The notes beneath the pieces were generated by a model. The model ran no database searches, was not told where the DNA came from, and was given only the letters and a program-made list of their open reading frames with translations. Position numbers and translations under genes: made by a program. From Campylobacter aviculae (GTDB taxonomy: Bacteria > Campylobacterota > Campylobacteria > Campylobacterales > Campylobacteraceae), in the NCBI RefSeq assembly GCF_005406215.1, contig NZ_NXMA01000002.1, positions 1 through 64,000 on the forward strand: a stretch of DNA of 64,000 bases, in the 5' to 3' direction. Of this stretch, positions 19,652-30,600 are shown one piece after another (position 1 is the first letter of the stretch; each line of letters starts with the position of its first letter).

Positions 19652-19749
19652 CCTATATGAAGATGATTTACAGTAAGTACTGACCAAGCAGTAATTGCTG
19701 CAGTAATAATTAAGCCGATAACTATTAAATATTCCAATGCCTTATTCAT
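19648..19749 (-). CDS. 33-residue single-pass membrane protein (Cj1485c type)
   Basis: A very short gene encoding MNKALEYLIVIGLIITAAIT followed by a hydrophilic end (AWSVLTVNHLHIG). One membrane helix fills most of it. AAGGAAATAC precedes the ATG at 19749, and the stop overlaps the next gene in ATGA form, so it is clearly translated in series. Single-helix peptides of this size are common accessory subunits of heme-copper oxidases. A role in the cbb3 complex is inference from position. Confidence 0.75.
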   Translation of the reverse strand: MNKALEYLIVIGLIITAAITAWSVLTVNHLHIG

Positions 19750-19759
19750 TGTATTTCCT

Positions 19760-19969
19760 TTATTTTATAATTCTATGATCTTGCTCTTTTGAACCAAACA
19801 TTTTAACACTTTGAATGTCTTTAAGACTATAAGGCTTTTGCATTACTTGTTGCTGTGCTTTAAGACCCAAAATTGTCAAAACAACTAAAATCGAAAGTAA
19901 TAATACAGTAGCTATTAACATACCAGTTATTCCAGATAAAGAAAATACGCATCTATTTGTGTTTTCCAT
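19760..19969 (-). CDS. DUF4006-type small membrane protein
   Basis: A 69-residue protein with one membrane helix (about 14-36) and a short tail QKPYSLKDIQSVKMFGSKEQ. It matches the DUF4006 family found behind ccoP in epsilonproteobacteria. Its start shares one base with the ccoP stop. It is a likely accessory of cbb3 oxidase; its function is unknown. Confidence 0.75.
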   Translation of the reverse strand: MENTNRCVFSLSGITGMLIATVLLLSILVVLTILGLKAQQQVMQKPYSLKDIQSVKMFGSKEQDHRIIK

Positions 19970-20832
19970 TATTCACCCCTTGAAAGAGAAATTACATATT
20001 CACCAACAGCTTCTTTTTGGATATCATTTAGCGTAGAAAATACCGGCATAGTTCCTATAAAACCTTTTTTACCGCTATGTAAAACATCTACTACAAATGC
20101 TGCTGAACCATATTTTGTAAGATCAGGGAACATCCCATCTTGACCTTTTCCATCTTCACCATGACAACTTGCACAAGTTGCATAAGCTTGCTTACCTTTT
20201 TCAACCAATCCCTCATCTTTTGTTTTCTTAATAGCTGAAATATCCTTTGCAACATAAGCAGCAATTGCTGGAATATCTTCCTGTGCTATTCCTAAATCAG
20301 CTGCTGCCGGCATTTCTCCTCCTGGAAAATTCATACCTTTAGAACCATGTTTAATAACATCTATTATACCTTGTTCGCTACCCCAAATATTTAAATTTTG
20401 AGCTTTTCCATTAATTCCATCGGCAGTAATTCCATGACAAGCAGAACATTGAACTAAAAAAATATTTTGACCCATAGCTATTTTATCTTTGGAGGACAAA
20501 TTTTTAAATTTTTCTTCAAATTTAACATTATAGGCTTTAACTTCTTCATTATATTGCCCTATACTTGAAAAAGATTTTAAAGGATATCCCCATAAAAAAT
20601 ACCAAATTGCCCAAACAATAGCAAGAAAAAAGACAACAGCCCAACCAGTTGGAATAGGATTTTTATATTCGCCTATTTCATCCCATTGATGCTCACTAAG
20701 ATTCGCCTCTTCTTTCTTCTCTTTCATTTTTTTAAACATTCTACTCACGATTACAAGTGTGATTAGAACAATAAGAACCGCTCCAATTAAAGATAATAGA
20801 TTAATATTATCTTCTAAATTTAACCATTGCAT
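19969..20832 (-). CDS. ccoP: CcoP, di-heme cytochrome c subunit of cbb3 oxidase
   Basis: Subunit III of the high-affinity cytochrome c oxidase, passing electrons from cytochrome c to CcoO and CcoN. The 287 residues have an N-terminal pair of membrane helices (about 13-33 and 63-81) and two periplasmic cytochrome c domains. Heme sites are CSACH (129-133) and CASCH (220-224), with axial Met candidates in GMNFPGGEMP and GTMPVF. Start and stop each share one base with the neighbouring genes. Confidence 0.96.
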   Translation of the reverse strand: MQWLNLEDNINLLSLIGAVLIVLITLVIVSRMFKKMKEKKEEANLSEHQWDEIGEYKNPIPTGWAVVFFLAIVWAIWYFLWGYPLKSFSSIGQYNEEVKAYNVKFEEKFKNLSSKDKIAMGQNIFLVQCSACHGITADGINGKAQNLNIWGSEQGIIDVIKHGSKGMNFPGGEMPAAADLGIAQEDIPAIAAYVAKDISAIKKTKDEGLVEKGKQAYATCASCHGEDGKGQDGMFPDLTKYGSAAFVVDVLHSGKKGFIGTMPVFSTLNDIQKEAVGEYVISLSRGE

Positions 20833-21095
20833 TAAGCACTCCTTTTATTTTCTAAAACGCTATCATTAATATCATCACTCAAGGCAAGACTTGCATATTT
20901 TTCATAATTTCTCTCGCCATTTTTTTCTACTTTATAAAGATGATACCAATAAGTATATAAAACTATTGATAAAAACATTACAAGAAAAAAAAATCCATAT
21001 CCTTGAAAAATTTCCCATTCATGTTTTTGAACTGCTGCCAAATTAAAGGTGATTAAATTCTTAACCACATCAAAAATAATTGATAAATGTTCCAT
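20832..21095 (-). CDS. ccoQ: CcoQ, small cbb3 oxidase subunit
   Basis: An 87-residue protein with one membrane helix (about 32-50, ending YTYWYHLYKVEK), the pattern of CcoQ/FixQ. CcoQ stabilises the ccoNOP complex. It lies between ccoO (4-base gap) and ccoP (1-base overlap). Confidence 0.9.
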   Translation of the reverse strand: MEHLSIIFDVVKNLITFNLAAVQKHEWEIFQGYGFFFLVMFLSIVLYTYWYHLYKVEKNGERNYEKYASLALSDDINDSVLENKRSA

Positions 21096-21099
21096 AATT

Positions 21100-21765
21100 T
21101 TACTTTAAACTATTTAAATAGGCAATTAAAGCGACGATTTCTTTAATTTCACCTCTAGCAAATGCTTTTTTCACTTCTTCATTTTTCATTTGATCAACTA
21201 TAGCTTGAGCTTCAGCTTTAACTTCGGCTTGGGCATCTTCCCAAGAACCAAGTTTGGTACCATTTTCTACATCATAAGGCACATTAAAAACTTTTTTCAC
21301 CGTTAAAGCTTCAGCATAGGCTGTTTCTATATCAGCATTATCTTTAAACATATGCTTATAAGCAGGCATAATTGAATTTGGCACCACTGAAGTAGGCTCC
21401 CACATATGATTTTCATGCCAATCAGTAGTTCTATAACCTCCCACACGCATTAAATCAGGACCAGTTCTCTTAGATCCCCATAAAAAAGGTCTATCATAAG
21501 CAAATTCGCCACTAAGCGAATACATACCATAGCGATCGGTTTCAGACTTAAATGGACGTATAAGTTGAGAATGGCAGGCATTACAACTCTCTTTTATATA
21601 AATATGTCGCCCTGCAAGTTGTAAAACCGTGTAAGGTTTTTTGCCTTCAATAGGTCTTGCATTTTCTGTAAAATTTGGTAAAACCTCAACAATTCCAGCA
21701 TAAGCAATCACAACAAAAACAGCTACAGCAAAAAAGAACGGATTTTTTTCTAACCAACTAAACAT
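21100..21765 (-). CDS. ccoO: CcoO, mono-heme cytochrome c subunit of cbb3 oxidase
   Basis: A 221-residue membrane-anchored cytochrome c. An N-terminal helix (about 10-28) is followed by the heme site CNACH (61-65) and the family motif DRPFLWGSKRTGPDLMRVGG. A Met ligand is likely in NSIMPAYKHMF. It accepts electrons from CcoP and passes them to the CcoN active site. It lies 12 bases after ccoN. Confidence 0.96.
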   Translation of the reverse strand: MFSWLEKNPFFFAVAVFVVIAYAGIVEVLPNFTENARPIEGKKPYTVLQLAGRHIYIKESCNACHSQLIRPFKSETDRYGMYSLSGEFAYDRPFLWGSKRTGPDLMRVGGYRTTDWHENHMWEPTSVVPNSIMPAYKHMFKDNADIETAYAEALTVKKVFNVPYDVENGTKLGSWEDAQAEVKAEAQAIVDQMKNEEVKKAFARGEIKEIVALIAYLNSLK

Positions 21766-21777
21766 ATTTTCTCCTTC

Positions 21778-23244
21778 TTATACTGCCATAGGTGAAGCGC
21801 TTTTTGGCTCTTTATCAAGCACTCTTCCGCAAGCAATCGATTTATAAATATTATAAGTAAACATGAAAAAACCAATAAGATACAATAACCCACCAATTGC
21901 TCTAATCCAATAATAAGGAATAATAGCCACAACAGTATCAATAAAGCTGTAAAGCAAGTTACCATACTCGTCTGTCGCTCTCCACATCATACCCTGAGTA
22001 ATACCTGCTATCCACATTGAAGCAAAATAAAGAACTATACCTGTAGTTTGAATCCAAAATTGAACTTCCATTAAAGATTTACTATAAAGCTCTCTTTTAA
22101 ATACCCTAGGAGTCATATGATAAAGCGCTGCCATAGTCATAAAGCCTACCCAACCTAATGTTCCATCATGCACATGTCCTGGAATCCAATCCGTAAAATG
22201 CGCTAAAGCATTGACAGATTTTATAGAAAGAATTGGTCCCTCTAAAGTTGAAAACATATAAAAAGTCGAAGCTAGAATCATAAATTTAATCAATGGACTT
22301 TCACGAAGCTGACTCCACTCACCTTTCATTGTAAGCATAATATTTATTGCTGAACCCCAAGAAGGCAAAATAAGAACAATTGAAAACACAGAGCCCATAG
22401 TTTGCATCCAATCAGGAACGGTTGAATAAATCAAGTGGTGTCCACCTGCCCAAAGATAAACAAACATTAATCCCCAAAATGCAAATAAAGAAAGTTTATA
22501 AGAAAAAATTGGTTGGCCACTTTCTTTTGGTAGAAAATAATAAATTTGAGCAATAATTCCAACAGTAAATACAAAAGCAACCGCATTATGCCCATACCAC
22601 CACTGAACTAAAGCATCATTAGTTCCCGCATACATTGATACGCTGTGCCACCATTTTCCCATACCTGTGACAAAGTAAGTTGGAACTTCCATATTATTAA
22701 AAAGATAAAGCATAGCAATACCCAAAAAAGTTGCTATATAATACCAAAGAGAGATATAAAGAGTTTTTTCACGTCTAATACCAATAAGACCAAAAATACT
22801 CATACCCCATAACACCCAAACAAGAACAACTAAAATATCTAAAGGCCATTCAAGTTCTGCGTATTCTTTGGAAGTAGTTATACCCAAAAATAAAGAAATG
22901 ACAGCCAAAATCATAGTAATCATATAAAGCCAAAAATGGAGTTTACCTATAACCATTAAAGTTTTTGATTCAGCCATACTCACCTTAAGAACACGCTGTC
23001 CTATATAATACCAAGTTGCCCAAATTCCTGAAAGCATAAAACCAAAAATGACACCTGAAGTATGTAATGGTCTTAGCCTTGAAAAAGTTGCATACTCTCC
23101 CGCTAAATAGTTTAGATTAGGATACGCCATTTGAAAAGCTATTAAAGTTCCAATGGTCATACCAATAATACCAAACAATATAGTTGCAAACATAAAATAT
23201 CTTGCAACCGTATAATCATAGTTTAGTGCATTACCTGGATGCAT
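21778..23244 (-). CDS. ccoN: CcoN, catalytic subunit I of cbb3-type cytochrome c oxidase
   Basis: Heme-copper subunit that reduces O2 at the low oxygen levels Campylobacter prefers. From the ATG at 23244 it is 488 residues (MHPGNALNYDYTVARYFMF). GAAGGAG lies 8 bases upstream, and the in-frame ATG 48 bases earlier has no such support. About 12 membrane helices are visible. Likely heme and Cu ligands are in RPLHTSG, WWYGHNAVAF, GGHHLIYS and HVHDGTLGW. First gene of the operon ccoN-O-Q-P. Confidence 0.96.
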   Translation of the reverse strand: MHPGNALNYDYTVARYFMFATILFGIIGMTIGTLIAFQMAYPNLNYLAGEYATFSRLRPLHTSGVIFGFMLSGIWATWYYIGQRVLKVSMAESKTLMVIGKLHFWLYMITMILAVISLFLGITTSKEYAELEWPLDILVVLVWVLWGMSIFGLIGIRREKTLYISLWYYIATFLGIAMLYLFNNMEVPTYFVTGMGKWWHSVSMYAGTNDALVQWWYGHNAVAFVFTVGIIAQIYYFLPKESGQPIFSYKLSLFAFWGLMFVYLWAGGHHLIYSTVPDWMQTMGSVFSIVLILPSWGSAINIMLTMKGEWSQLRESPLIKFMILASTFYMFSTLEGPILSIKSVNALAHFTDWIPGHVHDGTLGWVGFMTMAALYHMTPRVFKRELYSKSLMEVQFWIQTTGIVLYFASMWIAGITQGMMWRATDEYGNLLYSFIDTVVAIIPYYWIRAIGGLLYLIGFFMFTYNIYKSIACGRVLDKEPKSASPMAV

Positions 23245-23280
23245 GGATTTTTCTCCTTCGAATTTTAAATAACGAATTAC

Positions 23281-23300
23281 ATTATATAACACTAATTATA
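23281..23300 (-). promoter_or_regulatory. Candidate ccoN promoters (two -10 elements)
   Basis: Two TATAAT hexamers occur upstream of ccoN on the minus strand, at 23300-23295 (preceded by AAAAAATG, a TG-extended form) and 23286-23281. They lie 51 and 37 bases from the ATG. Either could drive the cbb3 operon. The ~90 bases beyond them, up to 23386, are AT-rich with no gene. Confidence 0.5.
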
Positions 23301-23386
23301 CATTTTTTCTTAAAAAATATGATTTTATTAATCATTTGTTATTTTTTATGATTTAGTAAAAAATTACATAAATGATTAAATTTAAA

Positions 23387-24046
23387 TTATCTAAAAGCCA
23401 TAAAACCGGAGTAAGCAAGATGTAATCCATAAATTATAATAATTATATAAGCAGTATAGTTAAATATTTTTTTTAAAATTTCACTTAAAAATTGTGATAC
23501 TTTTACAAAAAATAACATGGCTGGAAGAGTCGATAATCCAAAAATTAACATTACACACATACTTTCTAAAATATTTTCTCTTTTTATTGAGTCTGCCAAA
23601 TAAAAATAAACTAGACCACAAGGCATAAAACCATTTAAAAAACCTAAAATAATTGCTGATTTAATGCCTTTAAATTTTATAGACTTTCTAATAAAACCAT
23701 TTAATAAATTTACAAAAATATGATTTTCAATTAAAGCAAGAAAATATCCTCTAAAAATTAAGGCACAACCTAAAACAATCATAAAGATACCAATAATAAA
23801 AAATGACAAGCTTTGAATTTTAGCATTAATAGCTAATATATTTCCGAAAATTCCGCAAAAAACTCCTAAAAAAACATAAGCTAAAATTCGAGACAACTGA
23901 TACAAAAAAGTCAAAGAGAATAAATTTTTCCGATTTGAATTTAATCTCATAAAAGCCAAATTAAAACCGCCACACATAGAATAACAATGTCCAAAACTTG
24001 ACAGAAATGCTACACTAAAAATAACTAAAAAATCAAAATCTAACAA
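23387..24046 (-). CDS. UreH/SafE-like integral membrane protein
   Basis: A 219-residue protein with six or more membrane helices and the motif FGHCYSMCGGF near residues 17-27, followed later by GFLNGFMPCGLVY. The GHCxxMCGG and MPCG signatures are typical of the UreH_2/cytochrome c biogenesis transmembrane family. It is often found beside cbb3 oxidase genes and is suspected to handle copper or thiol redox for their assembly. It corresponds to Cj1493c. It is in tandem with carA (7-base gap). Confidence 0.78.
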   Translation of the reverse strand: MLDFDFLVIFSVAFLSSFGHCYSMCGGFNLAFMRLNSNRKNLFSLTFLYQLSRILAYVFLGVFCGIFGNILAINAKIQSLSFFIIGIFMIVLGCALIFRGYFLALIENHIFVNLLNGFIRKSIKFKGIKSAIILGFLNGFMPCGLVYFYLADSIKRENILESMCVMLIFGLSTLPAMLFFVKVSQFLSEILKKIFNYTAYIIIIIYGLHLAYSGFMAFR

Positions 24047-24053
24047 ACCAAAT

Positions 24054-25172
24054 TCACATTAAATCAATAAATTCTTTAAAAATATACTTGCTTTCATGAG
24101 GACCAGATGAACTCTCTGGGTGATGTTGAACTGATATAATTGGATATTCTTTATATTTAACACCCTCAACATTATCTCCAAAAAGGTTACGATGTGTAAT
24201 GTAAGCTACTTCACAAAGTTCTTCAGGAACATTGTAATTATGATTTTGTGCTGTAATTTCAACGCTTTTATTATTTAAATTAATAACAGGATGATTTGCT
24301 CCATGCTGTCCAAATTTCATTTTATAAGTTTCATAACCAAAGGCATTGCTTAGAAGTTGATGTCCTAAACAAATACCTAGTATTGGGATATTAGCTTTAG
24401 CTATTTTTTTAATTTCCGCAATTTCTTGTTTTAAAATTTTTGGCTCTCCAGGGCCGTTAGAAAGAAATACTCCTTGAATTTCACCTTTTTTATAAAGCTC
24501 TATAAGTTCTTGTGCTTTGACATTGTAAGGATAAACTTCTACTTCTAAACCTGCTTCGACAAGCTCATTTAAAATATTAATTTTTACTCCATAATCAATA
24601 ACAGCAACCTTTTTTGTGCTTCTTTTAGCCTCATTATAACTTTGAGTAGTATGATTCCAAACGCCTTGTTTATGAACATAAGATCGTTTTGTGCTGACTT
24701 CTTTAACAAAATTAACTTCATCAATTTTTGCCGATTTTTCTAAAGCTGATTTTAATTCTTCTTTATCAAAAATTTCAGTAGAAATAATAGCTCTTAAATT
24801 TCCAAAATCTCTAATCATTTTAACTAAATATCTTGTATCAAGATCATATATTCCTATTTTTCCATGTTTTTTCAAATACTCATCCAAACTTTGCTTAGCA
24901 CGAAAATTAGAAAAAGTAGAACTCAATTCGCGTATTAAAATACCACTTGCAAACACCTCTTTACTCTCATTATCACAATCATTAGTTCCTACTATACCAA
25001 TCTCTGGCATAGAAAAAACGATGAATTGCCCAGCATAAGAAGGATCAGATATTATCTCTTGGTATCCAGTTAAAGAAGTATTGAAAACTAACTCCCCAAA
25101 AAAAGTTCCATTTTTGCCAAAAGCTTTAGCTGTTAAAAAAATATCATTTTCTAAATAAACATAAGCTTTCAT
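24054..25172 (-). CDS. carA: Carbamoyl-phosphate synthase small subunit
   Basis: Glutaminase subunit that feeds ammonia to CarB for carbamoyl phosphate, used for pyrimidines and arginine. The 372 residues comprise an N-terminal CPSase_sm domain (about 1-130, with VFNTSLTGYQEIISDPSYAGQ) and a class I glutamine amidotransferase domain. The nucleophile elbow is GICLGHQLL near 267 and the His/Glu pair is in VQHHPES near 353. carB is not in the window. Confidence 0.96.
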   Translation of the reverse strand: MKAYVYLENDIFLTAKAFGKNGTFFGELVFNTSLTGYQEIISDPSYAGQFIVFSMPEIGIVGTNDCDNESKEVFASGILIRELSSTFSNFRAKQSLDEYLKKHGKIGIYDLDTRYLVKMIRDFGNLRAIISTEIFDKEELKSALEKSAKIDEVNFVKEVSTKRSYVHKQGVWNHTTQSYNEAKRSTKKVAVIDYGVKINILNELVEAGLEVEVYPYNVKAQELIELYKKGEIQGVFLSNGPGEPKILKQEIAEIKKIAKANIPILGICLGHQLLSNAFGYETYKMKFGQHGANHPVINLNNKSVEITAQNHNYNVPEELCEVAYITHRNLFGDNVEGVKYKEYPIISVQHHPESSSGPHESKYIFKEFIDLM

Positions 25173-25175
25173 AAT

Positions 25176-25727
25176 TTAAAACATTCCTCTTTTTCTAAGT
25201 TCTTCTTGATAAAGCTTTTCAAAGATTAACTCATATTCTTCACTACCTGGAATGGGTTTGGTTTTATAATTACTTATTTTTTCATATACCTCATCTTCTA
25301 AATTTTCATAAATTTTAAGATAATTCTCTATACTAGAAAAAATTAAATTTTTTACCCTATTTTCGCTAACTATAAAATTAATATAATCATTTTCTATAAG
25401 CTCTTCTAAAATCCTGTGTGCTAAACGATTATGACGATCTTCTAAATTTACAATAACATCAAATTGTGGTGCAAGTTTTTTTTTGACAAGCCAAAACATA
25501 TTTTTTCTATCAACTTGCATAAGCTCCATTTCATCTTCTTGTTCTTCTAAAAGCTCTTTAGTTCTTTCATCTAATTTTCTTTCATTAAAGACATCATTTT
25601 CTAAAATTTTCCTAATACAAGGATTTAATTCTTCCATATTACTCTTAATCTCAACAAAAGAAGAATTAGCTAAATCTAAGACTATTTTATTTGTAATATA
25701 AGGTATATGTGGCAATTTTATACGCAT
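25176..25727 (-). CDS. DUF507 family protein
   Basis: A 183-residue protein, MRIKLPHIPYITNKIVLDLAN, matching the DUF507 family (Cj1495c). It is largely helical and acidic with no membrane segment or signal peptide. Function unknown. It lies 3 bases before carA and is likely co-transcribed. Confidence 0.8.
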   Translation of the reverse strand: MRIKLPHIPYITNKIVLDLANSSFVEIKSNMEELNPCIRKILENDVFNERKLDERTKELLEEQEDEMELMQVDRKNMFWLVKKKLAPQFDVIVNLEDRHNRLAHRILEELIENDYINFIVSENRVKNLIFSSIENYLKIYENLEDEVYEKISNYKTKPIPGSEEYELIFEKLYQEELRKRGMF

Positions 25728-25786
25728 TTTTCAACCTTTTAAATAATAATCTTAAAATAATAATATATTTATGTTAAAAAACAAAT

Positions 25787-26297
25787 TTAATGAGTTTTAT
25801 TATTGTCTATATTTTTTAGCAATAAAGTTAATTCACTCGCTTTTTTAGGATCCATTTTAGAAAGAACTCCTGAAATTTTACGAGATTCTAATGAAAACAT
25901 AATTTTACTTGCATCATCAGCATCCATTTGACTTAATACATCAGCTATAGCCGTATCTTTCATCTGGGAATAAATTTCTTTTACCCTGCCTTCTGTCTTT
26001 TTATTAATCGAACTTAAAATGTTTTGTTGTTCTTCTAGCAATTTAGCATTTTGATCTTTTAAAGATTGAATCTGTGCTAAAGTTGCATTCACTTCAGCTT
26101 CTTTTTTGGCTAGTTCTTCCAATCTTTCCTTTTGCAAAGCTTCAAAAGATGCCTTGTAAGCTTCTAAAGATTGCCTGGCTTCATCAAATTCTTTCGTTTG
26201 TAATTCTAATTGCGCCTTTCTAGCCTCAAAATACTCTTCACAATTTTGTTCAGCACCAAAAACTACGTTTAGACAAACGATTAAAAAAAACACTTTT

Positions 26298-26305
<8 letters not shown>
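25787..26305 (-). CDS. MotE-like periplasmic flagellar motor chaperone (Cj1496c type), predicted glycoprotein
   Basis: A 172-residue secreted protein with signal peptide (1-18), a long coiled coil (about 25-105) and a C-terminal MgtE-N-like helical domain (about 112-163, with ADVLSQMDADDASKIMFSLE). This is the MotE/FliG-associated layout. It carries two bacterial N-glycosylation sequons (D/E-X-N-X-S/T): EVNAT at 71-75 and DNNKT at 167-171. In C. jejuni the orthologue is a known Pgl-modified glycoprotein that affects invasion. It overlaps fliJ by 8 bases, which supports a flagellar role. Confidence 0.8.
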
Positions 26306-28511
<2,206 letters not shown>

Positions 28512-29384
28512 ATGTGGCAAGGAAGAAATGATGGTGATGAGATTATCCATAAAAGATTATTTAAGTGTCTAAATAATTCTTCGAAGAATAAATTATTGGG
28601 CTTTTGCTCATCTTTAGGAGTACAAAGAAATCATGGTAGAATAGGAAGTGAATTAGCTCCAAAAATCATAAGAAAAAATATGGCAAATTTTGCCATCCAT
28701 GATGATTTTGATTTTGAAGATTTAGGAGATATTGAAAATTTTGATACCTTGGAAATAGGTGATGATTTGCTTTATTGTAAGTGTTTAGAAATTTTACATA
28801 ATAATCATTATGGTGTGATTTTAGGCGGCGGGCATGAAACCTCTTTGGCTCCCATTAAAGCACTTTTGGATTATAAAAAAAGCGTAGGAGTGATCAATTT
28901 TGATGCACATTTTGATGTAAGAATTCAAAAATTGCATACTTCTGGCAATTCTTTTTACAAAGCTTATGAATACGCAAGAAAAAATAATTACCATTTTTCT
29001 TATCTTTGCTTAGGTGCAAGCACAATATCCAATACAAAAGCACTTTTTCAAACTATGAAAGATATAAAAGCAGATTATGTTTTGGATAATGAATTTGAAA
29101 AATCTACAAAAGCTATTGATAATTTCTTAAAACAAAATGATATTATTTATTTAAGTATAGATGTGGATGTATTTTCTCAAAGCATTGCACCTGGTGTAAG
29201 TGCTCCTGCCATATTTGGCATCAATTTGAAAGAAATTTTACTCTTGTTAAAACTTATTTTTGAAAGTAAAAAAGTTTTTTTAGCAGATATTTGTGAATTT
29301 AACCCTAAATTTGATATAGATAATCACACTGCAAGGTTAGTTGCTTATCTAGCGTATTTTTTACTAAGTAAAGGAGAGATATGA
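28512..29384 (+). CDS. hutG: Ureohydrolase, probable formimidoylglutamase
   Basis: Arginase-superfamily enzyme of 290 residues. All metal ligands are present: GGGHE with H108, DAHFD with D131, H133 and D135, and SIDVDVF with D217 and D219, so a binuclear Mn centre is expected. The HTSGNSF stretch after the second motif and the overall form fit HutG (N-formimidoyl-glutamate to glutamate plus formamide) better than arginase or agmatinase, but substrate cannot be proven by eye. Its stop overlaps gltS by 4 bases, so its product and the transporter's substrate may coincide. No hutH, hutU or hutI is in the window. The block is absent from this place in NCTC 11168 as I recall it, so it may have been acquired. 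Confidence 0.75.
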   Translation: MWQGRNDGDEIIHKRLFKCLNNSSKNKLLGFCSSLGVQRNHGRIGSELAPKIIRKNMANFAIHDDFDFEDLGDIENFDTLEIGDDLLYCKCLEILHNNHYGVILGGGHETSLAPIKALLDYKKSVGVINFDAHFDVRIQKLHTSGNSFYKAYEYARKNNYHFSYLCLGASTISNTKALFQTMKDIKADYVLDNEFEKSTKAIDNFLKQNDIIYLSIDVDVFSQSIAPGVSAPAIFGINLKEILLLLKLIFESKKVFLADICEFNPKFDIDNHTARLVAYLAYFLLSKGEI

Positions 29385-30571
29385 AATTTGAAAGCTTGAG
29401 CGTATTAGCTATTAGTATTGGAGTTTTATTGTTTGGAATGTTTTTAAAAAAACGCTTCTTAATTTTGGAAAAATTTTGCATTCCATCACCTGTTATAGGT
29501 GGATTTTTGGTGAGTATAGTGGTTTGGCTTTTAAGCTTTATTGAAGTAAAAATTGATTTTGATACAAGTTTGCAAACCCCATTAATGGTAGCTTTTTTCA
29601 CTGTAATAGGATTAAGTGGGAGTTTTAAACTCTTAAAAGTAGGTGGAACAATGCTTTTAATCTATCTTAGCTGTTGCTGGTTTATGGCACTGATGCAAAA
29701 TGTTATTGGCATTTCTATGATGAGTTTATTTGATTTAAATAAATTATATGGAATTTTATGCGGCTCTGTTTCTTTAGAAGGAGGACATGGCAATGCCATA
29801 GCTTTTGGTGGTATGGTTGAGGAATTAAGTGATTTAAACAATGCCAAAGTTTTAGCCATAGCTGCTGCAACTTTTGGGTTAATTTCTGGTTCCTTACTTG
29901 GAGGACCTGTAGCAAGATATCTTATAAACAAACATAAATTAAAAATCACAACAAACCAAGATATTAAAGATACAGATCCTTTAAAACATGAAATTCATAT
30001 TGCAAGCTATAAAGATTTTCTAAAATCTTTATTTTTGATATTATGTATTATATGTATTGGATTTTATCTGAGTTCTAAATTTACACATTTTAGTGGATAT
30101 TCTCTACCTAGCTATGTTGGGGCTATGTTAATTGCTATTGTTGTAAGAAATATTAATGATATTTTTAACATTTTTAAACTTAACCAATATACCATAGATA
30201 CTATAAGTGAATTAAGCCTTGGTATTTTTTTAACCATGGCCATGATGAGTTTAAAAATCAATGAACTAAGTGCCGTTGCCGCGCCCCTTTTTATAACTTT
30301 AATGGTGCAAGTTTTGTTTTTATTATTTTTCGCAATTTTTGTAGTTTTTAGACTATGTGGAAAAAACTATGATAGTGCAATTATGTGTGCAGGACTTATG
30401 GGACATGGTTTAGGTGCAACGCCAAATGCGGTAGCAAATATGAATGCAGTTTGTACTAGATATGGCTTAGTTTCCAAACAAGCCTTTTTGATTGTACCCT
30501 TATGTGGTGCTGTTTTAATTGATATGTTAGCCATACCTTTAAATACTTATTTAATTAATCTTTTTGCATAA
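29381..30571 (+). CDS. gltS: Sodium:glutamate symporter, GltS (ESS) family
   Basis: A 396-residue integral membrane protein with about ten helices and both family signatures: LEGGHGNAIAFGG near 130 and GLMGHGLGATPNAVANM near 336, the paired re-entrant loops of the ESS family. It imports glutamate with sodium. Overlap with hutG (ATGA) suggests uptake of glutamate, or possibly of a relative such as formimino-glutamate, is linked to that enzyme. It is followed directly by a strong terminator. Confidence 0.9.
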   Translation: MKFESLSVLAISIGVLLFGMFLKKRFLILEKFCIPSPVIGGFLVSIVVWLLSFIEVKIDFDTSLQTPLMVAFFTVIGLSGSFKLLKVGGTMLLIYLSCCWFMALMQNVIGISMMSLFDLNKLYGILCGSVSLEGGHGNAIAFGGMVEELSDLNNAKVLAIAAATFGLISGSLLGGPVARYLINKHKLKITTNQDIKDTDPLKHEIHIASYKDFLKSLFLILCIICIGFYLSSKFTHFSGYSLPSYVGAMLIAIVVRNINDIFNIFKLNQYTIDTISELSLGIFLTMAMMSLKINELSAVAAPLFITLMVQVLFLLFFAIFVVFRLCGKNYDSAIMCAGLMGHGLGATPNAVANMNAVCTRYGLVSKQAFLIVPLCGAVLIDMLAIPLNTYLINLFA

Positions 30572-30600
30572 ATATTCTCGCAATTTGCGAGAATATTTTT
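30571..30600. terminator. Bidirectional terminator between gltS and putP
   Basis: A perfect 12-bp hairpin, AATATTCTCGCA (30571-30582) and TGCGAGAATATT (30586-30597), with a 3-base loop and a T run on the plus side. It lies between convergent gltS and putP and overlaps the gltS stop. Confidence 0.88.
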
